Shown here piece by piece: positions 17,285 through 26,402 of a DNA stretch of 64,000 nt (its first letter is position 1; each line of letters opens with the position of its first letter). The notes under the pieces are model-generated. The model saw only the letters and a list, made by a program, of their open reading frames with translations, made no database searches and had not been told where the DNA came from. The DNA comes from Eubacterium sp. (GTDB lineage: Bacteria > Bacillota > Clostridia > Lachnospirales > Lachnospiraceae), in assembly GCA_017433295.1 (NCBI GenBank), contig JAFRHL010000025.1:1-64000 (forward strand), in the 5' to 3' direction. A program made the position numbers and the translations under genes.

Positions 17285-19505
17285 CCGGTCCAGTGTTTCA
17301 TAGAGCAGCTCCGGTTCTACCGGCTTGGAAAGGTGCGCGTCCATGCCTGCCTGCAGGGAGATCTGCACATCTTCATCGAAAGCATTGGCGGTCATGGCGA
17401 TAATGGGGATTTCCCCTGCGTCAGCTCTTTCCAGCTCCCGGATGGCCCGGGTCGCATCCAGCCCGTTCATCACAGGCATACGCACATCCATGAGAATCGC
17501 ATCATAATATCCCATGGGATGGTCGCTGAACATATCCTTAACCACCAGGATGCGGCGGCATTTCAGCATATGGTTAGACTGGATATCGAGATCGGACTGG
17601 TCCGGATCATTTTTTTCCTCTGCCGGCTTTTCACGCCGGAGCAGAATGGTCTGAATGCTGTGGATCAGATTGTCCTTAAACAGCAGCTTGGAGATTACCT
17701 CGTCCACACCGGCAATAAGCGCTTCCTCCAGCTTGTCTTCCCAGCTGTAACCGGTCAGGAGGACGACGGCCATTTCTCATCCATAGAGCCTGCGGAGTTC
17801 TCTGGTAAAAGCGATGCCGTTCATTTCCGGCATAAGGTAATCTGTCAGTACCAGCTGATATGGCTGCCCTTCCTTGTTCTTTTCCCGAATCATTTCCAGG
17901 GCTTCGGCTCCGCCCGGAACCGTATCCGCCTGAATACCGACTGCTTCGGCCACCAGCTGTTCATGCTCCCGGGCGATGGGATCATCATCCACCACCAGGA
18001 GACACATTTCCGATGGAATCAGTCCGCCATGGTCCTTGTGGATGCTGCGGTCAGAAACCTTTAATGTAACAGTCACGGTGAAGGTGGTACCTACACCCTT
18101 TTCGCTTTCCACCTCGATCTCCCCGTTCATCAGGGAGACGATGTTCCTGGTGATGGCCATGCCCAGGCCGGTGCTGCCATATTTGTTGCTTGAACCTTCG
18201 TTTTCCTGGGAGAAGGCTTCAAAGATCTTGGGAATGTATTCCTTGCTCATGCCGACGCCGGTATCCTGCATGATAAAGCGGAACATACAATGCTGGTCAA
18301 AACGTTTGATCTGCTCCACATTAAAGGTAACTGTTCCGGGAGAGTTTGTGAATTTCACGGCATTGCCCAGGATATTGATCAGTACCTGTTTGAGCTTCAT
18401 GGCATCGCCAATATAATAATCTTCCGTATGGCCGATGATATTGCATTCATAATGCAGTCCCTTGTCAAGGCACTGGCCATTGATCATGTCCGTGCCCGTA
18501 GTGACAGTGGAAAGGTTATATTTATCCAGCAGAGTTGAAATGCTGTTGATTCTGTAATTGCTGACAAGTATACAGTCTGCTTTTCCATCGGCCACCGCTT
18601 TGAGACAAGCCGCTGTATCTTTAAAATAAACACGGTTCCAATCCGGAAAATGATCCATCAGGAAACTTTCGTAGCTGGGATTTCCTTCATTGACAGCCAC
18701 TTTGACTGGGCCTTTCATACTGAAATCGCGAATCTTGGAAGACCGCACAACGGCTTCCATTTCACACTGCATCAGAGGGCTTGTGGTCAGGACTTTCAGC
18801 TCCTCCGCATCATAAACAGAAAGATTTACAGGGAATACGCAGTCGATTTCTCCTTTTTCCAAAGCCGCCATGGCCTCCGATGTGGAGGGGTAAGCTACTG
18901 TTTCAAATGCGATTTCCCCGTTTTGCATACAGTGGGAAGCCAGAGACAGAAAATCCTTTAAGGCTCCTGTCAGTTCGCCGGTACTTTTATCCTGGGCGCA
19001 GAAGGCCAGGTAATTATCCCGATACCCCACCCGGATGGGTCCATGCTCTGAGAGCCAGTTTAACTGGTTTTCAGATAAAAATCTGTTTGCTCCGGAATAG
19101 AAGGAATATTTTTCAAGGAGCTGCTGGGAGTAATAGCTGTTTTCCGCCTGGATGCTGAGCATGGCGTCGATCTCTCCCTGTTTCAGCATATCAACAGACT
19201 GGTCTTCGTTCTCCGTCAATTCCACAATATCAGCCTGGATGCCTTTTTTTGATATCCAGCTGCGGAGCATATCCGCCTGAACACTCCCCCGGCGGCTACA
19301 AAGAGAAAGTAGTTTTCAGCACCCATGGGGTTCATGGAGTAAAGGATACTTTTTGAACGGTTCATTGTGTAGGACACATCGCCCAGGAGGTCGATGTCGC
19401 CATCAATCAGCATTTGCAGCAGTTTTGACCAGCTGCCTTCCACATACTCATAGTCCCACCCAGTATAGGCGGCGTTTTTGATGAATCCCTGCCAGGCGGC
19501 GTCTT
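17267..19505 (-). pseudogene. Broken BvgS-type hybrid histidine kinase
   Basis: In reading order: a fragment of an SBP_bac_3 sensor (19505 to about 19290, YVEGSWSKLLQMLIDGDIDL), a frameshift, then 497 codons (19270-17777). These hold the rest of tandem SBP_bac_3 domains, an HATPase domain (NILGNAVKFTNSPG, DTGVGM, GSTGLGMAIT) and a receiver. The join TVTTGTDM-INGQCLDKGL has removed the membrane helix and the whole phospho-acceptor domain. TGA at 17777-17779 then interrupts the first receiver in frame, and the second receiver (17773-17267) has lost about 35 residues after RRILVVKDM. No intact signalling path remains. Confidence 0.88.
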
Positions 19506-19967
19506 TGCGGCAGACTGCATGGCCACGGAGACCTGACCCGGATGTTCTGCGGCATAAGCCTGAAGATCAGAGAAGGTCTTTATGCCGTACTTGTCCATCT
19601 GGACCCTGGAGGCTGCCAGCATATTGATGGAATGTACCAGGACGGACTCGCATTCGAAGGTGTTCCAAAAATCGAAACCCATCTGGCCCATCAGGTCCTG
19701 TATGTAAAGAGACTGGGTTCCCAGCAGGAAGGTGTAGCCGTCAGAGGGCTGCATATTGGCATAATTCGCGCCCACCACGCCGCCTTCACCCCAGGGACAC
19801 ACGATCGTGATGCCATGGTCAAAGGTTCATTTGCCGGAAGCGGAGGCATCTGATGCGTTTTTACCTGATGCCTTTGTATAAGCAGAGACCGGCATCGCCA
19901 TATTCAAGGTCATTGTCAAAAAGAGTATGACCACTACCAGTTGTTTAATGTGTTTATCAATTCGCAC
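19505..19967 (-). pseudogene. TctC/Bug-type tricarboxylate receptor remnant
   Basis: A GTG at 19965-19967 with GGAGGTAAA upstream starts a signal peptide (VVVILFLTMTLNMAMPVSA). An in-frame TGA at 19827-19829 interrupts it. The frame then continues ITIVCPWGEGGVVGANYANM, then PSDGYTFLLGTQSLY, the start of the mature receptor of a tripartite tricarboxylate transporter. At about 19505 the sequence jumps into the hybrid kinase gene. This looks like a deletion that fused the ends of two neighbouring genes. Confidence 0.72.
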
Positions 19968-19991
19968 TTTGATTTACCTCCGATTTCGTAG

Positions 19992-20012
19992 GGAGACAGG
20001 GAACGGATTTCT
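19992..20012. repeat. Degenerate partial copy of palindromic family R1
   Basis: GGAGACAGGGAACGGATTTC matches the first 20 nt of the element with two changes and lacks the closing arm. It lies 25 nt upstream of the TctC-like remnant's start. Confidence 0.6.
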
Positions 20013-20112
20013 TCGAAATATAAACTCCGGCCCATAATGAAAGATTAATTGCCCCAAAATATAAAAAAGGAAGGATGAAGAAACAGTTGTCCCCTCTCCT
20101 TCCATGTCTCCT

Positions 20113-20300
20113 CAATCTCAGACGCAGGATTCTCGTGACTTCAGTCGTGAGAGGAGTGCGTAAAGTTCGCTTCTTTTAGACGTGGGACACATACCCGCGT
20201 CTGAAATTGAGCCTCCGGCGGATCGCAGAGTTGCGCAAAGGAATATGTCAGCAGAGCTGACGCGCAACTCGCGCGAAATCGCCGAGGCGATTTCGATTAA
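20113..20300. repeat. Structured repeat block (family R2), copy 1
   Basis: Two modules are visible. The first, 20115-20204, is bounded by TCAGACGC and GCGTCTGA and contains GTGACTTCAGTCGTGAGAGG. The second starts TTGAGCCTCCGGCGG (about 20208), includes GTTGCGCAAAGGAATATGTC and ends with the hairpin GAAATCGCCGAGGCGATTTC (20275-20294). The first recurs at 28192 and the second at 29000 and 48511. No convincing protein is encoded. This block fills most of the gene-free stretch 19968-20325. Confidence 0.75.
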
Positions 20301-20325
20301 TTGCACTGTCCCAGGCCGTGCCGGT

Positions 20326-20586
20326 TTATGCGGGCTGTCCGAAGTTTCCGCCGCTTTTTATGCTATGATCGTCTATTATACCGGTGCTGCCATTCATGTA
20401 CTGACCGTTGACTGGATTGTTATTATATATCAGGTTATTGTTAGCCTGTGTGTTAGTATTATCATTGAGTTCCATTGTAGAAATTCTGTCTGTTACCGGA
20501 CTGCAGCCTACTGTATTGAGAAACATACATCCCCCTGTTACCTGTTCTAATTCTTCCGGAGATAATTTCTTGTTAGTGTTACTCAT
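20326..20586 (-). CDS. Double-glycine leader peptide (bacteriocin/RiPP-like precursor)
   Basis: The 86-residue protein starts at 20586 with GAAAGGAGC upstream. Residues 1-18 form a typical double-glycine leader, with KKLSPEELEQVTGG cut expected after GG, next to Cys19. The rest is Asn-rich and hydrophilic (LNDNTNTQANNN, NLIYNNN) with two Cys in CMFLNTVGC. Such leaders are processed by C39-peptidase ABC exporters, but none is seen in this window, nor is a modifying enzyme. The mature part does not look membrane-active, so a signalling or secreted peptide is possible. Confidence 0.65.
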   Translation of the reverse strand: MSNTNKKLSPEELEQVTGGCMFLNTVGCSPVTDRISTMELNDNTNTQANNNLIYNNNPVNGQYMNGSTGIIDDHSIKSGGNFGQPA

Positions 20587-20846
20587 AATATGCTCCTTTC
20601 TATATGCTTTTATCCTGATAAAGATATGGTTTATATTTAGTTGTCGAATATATCTTACATCAGCAGACGTCACACTTGTGTCACACAAAGATATCGGATT
20701 GGTTTTATAAAAGGTGGTGAGGGTATTCGTACCTGTTTTTAATTAGCCGGTAATCCTATCTTTTCTTTAGGGGATGATATTATTTTAGCATTTAATAGTG
20801 TAAAGTACAAGTGAATTTCTATAAGCATGAGGAAGAAAGGAGACAA

Positions 20847-22180
20847 GGAGACAGGGGACGGTTCTCAATGTGGTTCACTTTGTGTCAACCTTACACATAA
20901 CCAGGATCATTCCTGAAATCAATTTGTGATTTTTAGCACCTTGAAAATCGAATAGTAATAATGGGGTTGTCAACAACACATTTTTTGGGTATACTAAATA
21001 CAGCCTACGCGCGTATTTCGCCTGCGCGGATATGACCTGCCTGGTTTTATCCGCGATTTCTTTTTACTTGCAGACTCAATAAGTTCTTCTATCTTAATGA
21101 GACTTATGCCAGTCATAAGCATTTCGGGTACATCTTCCTTTACCATCCCAATGATAAATGTACGTTTAGCCTGGTATTTATACCTGTTCTTACTTTTTGC
21201 TGAGTTCCAGATACTTTGATTCCACCTTCCAGCGCTCGAAATAGAGATCCCGGAACATGTCACAAGTAATGTCCTCATCCATAATGTCTGTTATGAGATA
21301 CTCAGTTTCGCCGGTAGGCAGGGTCGCTTTAAGGATCCTGCAAGGTATTTTAGTACCGTCAGGAGCAATAACATTACTAAAGACATCATCGCCCGGGAGC
21401 TGACAGAATTTCATGCACTTTCTCAGTCTCATAAGGCTCTTGCTTCCGGTATTATGACATTCCGCAAACATATCGGCGGAATAGTAGCCCCTGTCAAATA
21501 TCACCACGCCATCAGACTGTATGCCCAGGTCCGACAGTCTGGCCAGGTGCCGCATTGCCAGGTCACGCTCATGCGATCTCTGTTTGTCAATGATAGCATC
21601 TACTATAATATCGCCTGATATATCATACAATACGGAAGACTTTGCCATAGACCAGAGAAGACCGGGCCTTTTTTTGTCAGAGTTTTTACCGAACTCCTCA
21701 AAATTTCCTTTTGAAGAGGGGACCTCAAAATCGGATCCGTCTATGGCGAAGAGATGATAACGTTCCATCCATTTCTTCCTTCCTCTGGTATGAGCATAGT
21801 ATTTTGTAACAGTAAGGTCAAAGAGTTCCCGGAAGAGTTCAGGTTTAATTCCGGCTCGTGCCTTGGACAAGGCTTGTTTGGAAATGATTGGGAGCATTTT
21901 CTGGGGCTTGTACTTTTTACGAAAGGCTTCCCAGCTGGTATCAAGCGTTTTTTTGGGGTGAAAGATCAGGAAATTGATCACATCTTTCATAGAAAGGATC
22001 CTTCTCCTGACAAATCGGTTCGGTTCCCTGAATTCATTCAGGAAATCTTCTGATTCCAGACATTTTTTTACACTGATTAACATGGACTGACATAACAACT
22101 TGCGATCCATGGCGCACCTCCTTAGGTTATTTCTTAAGTTGACACAAAGTGTCCAACATTGAGAACCGTCCCCTGTCTCC
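20847..22180. mobile_element. IS4-type insertion sequence with 43-bp terminal inverted repeats
   Basis: The ends at 20847-20889 and 22138-22180 are inverted copies identical at 40 of 43 positions by eye. The outer 20 nt of each end are GGAGACAGGGGACGGTTCTC, the first 20 nt of palindrome family R1. The inner 23 nt run AATGT-to-CACTTTGTGTCAAC. The transposase inside is broken. No obvious target duplication flanks it. If the R1 arms are not part of the element, the ends would be 20867 and 22160. Confidence 0.8.
20994..22110 (-). pseudogene. IS4-family DDE transposase, internally deleted
   Basis: The true start is the ATG at 22110 with AGGAGGTGC upstream; the frame upstream of it crosses the IS end. 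The first 306 codons to 21190 are intact and show FAIDGSDFEVP (first Asp), VVIFDRGYY (second Asp) and YFERWKVESKYLEL (Y-R-E region). Immediately after, the frame stops, and the family's extreme C-terminus (YKYQAKRTFIIGMVKEDVPE, then RIKPGRSYPR) continues in another frame to about 21000. About 60-100 residues are deleted at the join, so it is probably inactive. Confidence 0.85.
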
Positions 22181-22198
22181 TCTGGAAGGTATCCGGAT

Positions 22199-24727
22199 AT
22201 GACACAGAGGAAAAAACCGCTTAAAAGAAGTATTTTCATAGGAACGTTTATTTTCATATGTTGCTGTGCTCCATTCTCAGCATTGTGCATTTCTACAGCT
22301 ACAGGAAGATATTGTACACGGAAAGGCTGGATATTCATTACATTTATATCATTGAACCTTTGAATACTGAAGCAACGGACAATATCCGAAACGTGATCGC
22401 AGGCGCGACACAGTATGAATATGAGAATGAAGCAGATGAGCTTAGGAAAGTTATCCTTTTTTGAGGAGATCAGCGAGTGGGGGGATGACTATACCGGCCT
22501 GCTGCCCTTATTTGACTCCCGGGGTAATCGGGTAGCGGCTTTATGTGTTGATGTAGATGTTGCGGAGATCCACAGGACTCTTCGCAAAAATATCGCGGGA
22601 AACATTACTCTTATAGGAATCAAAAGGATCCGGAAGCGTTGAAGCTCCAGGTTCCTTCTTTTCTGACAGACAATGAGGTCGCAACACTGACAGGGGAGGT
22701 TTCACAGATGAGTGAAGCCATGCAGGATTATGTGAAAGGTATGGTCACGGCGGAAAATGCCGCCCGGGATGCTGAAACCATCGCTGAGCTCAGGGAATCC
22801 ATCAGCGCCCTGTTCAACAATATGCCCGGCATGAGCTTCTCCAAGGATGCAGAAACAGGTGTCTATCTTGCATGTAACCAGGCTTTTGCCGAGTATGCTC
22901 ACAAACAGAATCCGGAGGACGGCTGCGTCTTTTGGGACTGTGTTTGGACGTGACAGATCTCCGGGCCCGGACCCAGGCAAACAATATGATCACCGCAATG
23001 GCAGCAGATTACCGCTGCGTCTATTATATCAATCTGGATGAAAATGACGGTGTGTGTTACCGTGCGGATCCCGATGATCCGGAGCAGACACCGACGGGTG
23101 TGCATTTTCCTTATCTTGAACGTTTTACCTATTATGCGGATCACTATGTTACCGACATGTACCGGGAAGGTTTCATGGACTTTATTGATCCTGACAGTAT
23201 CAGGAAGAGGCTTTCTGCACAGCCGCTCATTGCCTATCGCTATCTGGCAAAGAGAGGGGATCAGGAGTACTATGAGATGATACGGGCGGCAGGTGTGCGC
23301 CGCGCCGAGGGACGTGCCGATCATAAGATCCATGCCATCGGTCTCGGCCTGACAAAGATCGACGCTGAGATGCGTGAATCCATGGCAAAGAATGAGGCAC
23401 TGGTGGAAGCGCGAAACATCTGCTGGCTCTGATTAACGAGATTCTTGATATGAGCCGCATTGAATCAGGCCGTATGGTTTTGCGTAATGAGGAATTCTCT
23501 TTCAGTGACATGCTGGAACAGATCAATACCATGGTCATGTCCCAGTGCAATGACAAAGGTCTGCACTACGAGTGCCGCATTTTGAGTCCTGTAGACAATA
23601 ATTATCTCGGTGACGACATGAAGCTTAAAGAGGTGCTCATAAATATACTATCCAATGCCATCAAGTTTACCGAAGCTCCCGGCAGCGTTATAATGTCTGT
23701 AGAACGGACAGCGGTCTTTGAAGACCAGTCCACGCTGCGCTTTTGCATAAAAGACACCGGTCTCGGCATGGCCATCACCAGGGGCATTATTGAGTTGATG
23801 AATGGAACGATCAACGTTGAATCGGAGAAGGGCGTGGGCACCGAATTTACCGTAACAGTCACGCTCCGCAACTGCATGCGCAGGGACGAACATCCGGAAG
23901 ATCTCATTGACCTTCATTCCAGGTATGCTCTGGTGGTAGATGATGACGAGGTGGATGCCGAACATGCCAGGATGGTGCTGGGCGAGGCAGGTATCCGGGC
24001 GGATGTCTGCGCCGGCGGTGAAGAAGCCCTGCGCATGATGGAAGTCCAGAATACCAAACATGAACCCTATAATCTGATCCTCATGGACTGGAAGATGTCG
24101 GAAATGGATGGACTTGAAGCGTCTGAAAAGATCAGGAAACAATTTTCCGCAGATACGACCATCATTATCCTGACAGCTTATAACTGGGATTCAATTAAGG
24201 ACGAGGCGGAACAGGCGGGAATAGACAGCATTCTCTCAAAGCCGCTTTTTGCCCCGGCCATCATCGAAGAATTCAAGAGGCTTGCCCGCCGGAACAAAAC
24301 AGGACTGTTAAAGGAAAAGAAACAGGCCAGTCTGGCCGGAAGACGTATTCTCCTTGCTGAGGATATGGAAATTAACGCAGAGATCATGATGGATATTCTT
24401 GACATGGAAGACATGCTCGTAGACCATGCGGAGAATGGAAGAATCGCGGTGGAGATGTTTGCAGAAAGCGAAGTCGGAACATACGCGGCAATCCTGATGG
24501 ATGTGCGTATGCCTGAGATGGACGGACTGGAAGCGACAGCTGCCATACGCTCTCTTGACAGGGAGGATGCCGGAAAGATACCTGTTATTGCTCTTACGGC
24601 AAATGCCTTTGATGAGGATGTGCAAAGATCACTCCAGTCAGGAATGAATGCTCATCTCTCCAAGCCGGTCGAACCTGACCGCCTGTACCGGACTCTGGGA
24701 GAGCTGATCTATGAGGCGGAGAATTAA
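22199..24727 (+). pseudogene. Broken hybrid histidine kinase (paralog of the 31-41 kb kinases)
   Basis: ATG 22199 (GGAAGG upstream) begins a membrane-anchored sensor, but frameshifts occur near 22255, 22455 (T6 run) and 22620. The first PAS domain (NNMPGMSFSKDAETGVYLAC) is cut after YAHKQN (about 22915). The second (YYINLDENDGVCY) is intact. The phospho-acceptor His domain is deleted at about 23415 with a frame change. In the HATPase domain about 33 residues are lost between DTG and LGMAIT (about 23760). Only the two C-terminal receivers (LILMDWKMSEMDG; AILMDVRMPEMDG) remain whole, in a 425-codon frame from 23450. Confidence 0.88.
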
Positions 24728-24738
24728 GAGTAGACGAG

Positions 24739-24765
24739 GGAGACAGAGAACCGTCCCCTGTCTCC
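24739..24765. repeat. 27-nt palindromic repeat (family R1), copy 5
   Basis: This is a perfect copy in the CCGTCCCC orientation, 11 nt after the stop of the broken kinase. Confidence 0.92.
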
Positions 24766-24939
24766 CCCATTTAATGCATCGATGGTCTGTCACATCACAT
24801 CGTGGCAGCTCTTTTTTTGGCTGTTCAGAATGAAAAATATGTGTTATTCTGGGCAGGAAGTCTGCGCTTTTTATTAGAATCAAAGAGGTGGAAGACGTTA
24901 TCGATCCTGGAAGGAAAAACATGATAGGAGAAGGTTGTT

Positions 24940-25515
24940 TTGAGCTTAAAACCACACGTTTCTATAACGAAACAAAGAGAGGCTTATGCCCGGGTTAAAG
25001 GAATTTGTATAATTTGCGGAAAAAAGCTAAGTGCCAGTGAGAGCAGGTGGTCTGTAGATCATTTTATTCCACGGGCCATTTACAAATGGGTTCCGGACAA
25101 AAAGACAAAGGAATTAATTGAAAGCGTCGATAATATATTTGTGGTTCATCCCCAGTGCAATTTCAGTAAAGATTCTGCTCTTCCGACAAATCAGGCTATT
25201 AAGAATATGCATGCGGAGAAAAAAGTAAAAGATACCATGAGAGATCTTTATAAAGAAGCAGAGGATAGCATCGTTGCCTACAGAGCCATGAAGCAGAGCA
25301 CACTTGATGGTCAGAAAAAGCGATGTGCCATATGTGGGAAACAATTATCGTTGAATAATGCAACGATGAGAAGGATCAATAATCACAAAGGCCGCAACAG
25401 AGAAAATGCCATGTGCCTGTGTGATAAGTGTAATATTCGTGCCGGTTCTCCCGGACAAAAAAGGAGGATGATTAACAAGAGACAGAGAACCGTCCCCTGT
25501 CTCCCTGAGTTATAG
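24940..25515 (+). CDS. HNH endonuclease-like zinc protein
   Basis: The 191-residue protein starts at a TTG with AGGAGAAGG upstream. The first unit has a CIICGKKL zinc knuckle, then WSVDHFIPRA, with the DH of the HNH motif, and NIFVVHPQCNFSKDS. A second CxxC pair, CAICGKQL with CLCDKCN, suggests a duplicated zinc finger without a clear second DH. Stand-alone HNH proteins are often nucleases of mobile or defence systems. The last residues (RQRTVPCLPEL) are encoded by a palindromic repeat, so the original C-terminus was replaced. Confidence 0.75.
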   Translation: MSLKPHVSITKQREAYARVKGICIICGKKLSASESRWSVDHFIPRAIYKWVPDKKTKELIESVDNIFVVHPQCNFSKDSALPTNQAIKNMHAEKKVKDTMRDLYKEAEDSIVAYRAMKQSTLDGQKKRCAICGKQLSLNNATMRRINNHKGRNRENAMCLCDKCNIRAGSPGQKRRMINKRQRTVPCLPEL

Positions 25516-26389
25516 TGTCGTAAAGAGGATTGAATATGCGTTTCGGATTATCTTTCAGCATGAGATCTATTTCAGACCGGGAAATCCCTCTTTCCCTGAG
25601 CATGGGCAGGAAAACCTCAAAAAGGTGTGCATAGCCATAACCTCCGTTTGACTTAAGGTCCTGCGCCCTGCAGAGATCTAACGACAGAACAAGCTGGGAA
25701 AGATACCCCCATTCCTTTACCTTGCAAACCGTATCCGCGCGGTAGCGATCGCCGCGCCCTGTTTCCTTACCGATCATATCCAGACCGATATTAACACCGT
25801 ACCATAAAAGCTTTTTCAGAGCATTGTCATCGGGGTAAAATTCAATATGACCTATCACAATTTTCTGAGGGGGGATACCCTTTTCAAGAAGGTATTCTGC
25901 CTGAGGAAGCTGAAGCACTCCAAGGCTGGGGTGAGTGGAAACAACAGCCCCGGTAGAAAGTGCTGCAATACTCATGGCTTCCCAGGCCTTTAATTCCAGT
26001 TCCCCGGGGGCAGGCCTGGACCATGCGATCTCGCCGATCACGCCTGCTTTTTCATTGGTGTCATCAATACCGGAAGTAAGGTCCCTGATCGCGGATGAGG
26101 CCAGTTCAGAGACGGAAAAAGGCTCCACATATGGACCGATGTATTCTTCCAGATAATAACCGGTGGAAAGAATGATATTGATCCCCGTTGCCTCTTGCAG
26201 ACGGCGGACATACTCCGGCGCTCTTCCCATGGACTGGTTTGTCATGTCCACGATATTCCTGACGCCATAGTCATAGGCTATTTGAAGATCCCGGCACATT
26301 GCTTTAAAAGAAACCGTTCCGAGATCACCCGGTGAAAGATCGATACTCATATGTTCATGCATTAAAGTATATCCGTCTTTTAATTCCAT
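25472..26389 (-). CDS. Phosphotriesterase-family (PHP) metal-dependent hydrolase
   Basis: This 305-residue TIM-barrel amidohydrolase has LMHEHMSID carrying the N-terminal HxH metal pair. VIGEIAWS supplies a Glu bridge where phosphotriesterase has a carbamylated Lys. VSTHP and GHIEFYPDD give the two His ligands, and LSLDLC the final Asp. The Glu variant is known in PHP homologs acting on lactones or other esters; the substrate here is unknown. The C-terminal residues TQGDRGRFSVSC come from the same repeat copy that ends the opposite HNH gene, and the two genes overlap by 44 nt. Confidence 0.85.
   Translation of the reverse strand: MELKDGYTLMHEHMSIDLSPGDLGTVSFKAMCRDLQIAYDYGVRNIVDMTNQSMGRAPEYVRRLQEATGINIILSTGYYLEEYIGPYVEPFSVSELASSAIRDLTSGIDDTNEKAGVIGEIAWSRPAPGELELKAWEAMSIAALSTGAVVSTHPSLGVLQLPQAEYLLEKGIPPQKIVIGHIEFYPDDNALKKLLWYGVNIGLDMIGKETGRGDRYRADTVCKVKEWGYLSQLVLSLDLCRAQDLKSNGGYGYAHLFEVFLPMLRERGISRSEIDLMLKDNPKRIFNPLYDTITQGDRGRFSVSC
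25479..25504. repeat. 27-nt palindromic repeat (family R1), copy 6
   Basis: This copy lacks the first G only. It is translated on both strands: as the end of the HNH protein on the plus strand and of the phosphotriesterase-like protein on the minus strand. Confidence 0.9.
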
Positions 26390-26402
26390 TAGGTTTTTCC
26401 TT

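Noticed and set aside
17201..18064. 287-codon plus-strand ORF
   Set aside because: It starts inside the tandem repeat and runs antisense to receiver and HATPase sequence.
20994..21278. Separate 94-residue protein
   Set aside because: Its second half is the frameshifted C-terminus of the IS4 transposase; the first half is out-of-frame reading of the same gene.
22415..22642. Separate small gene
   Set aside because: It continues the sensor domain of the broken kinase after a one-base shift near a T6 run.
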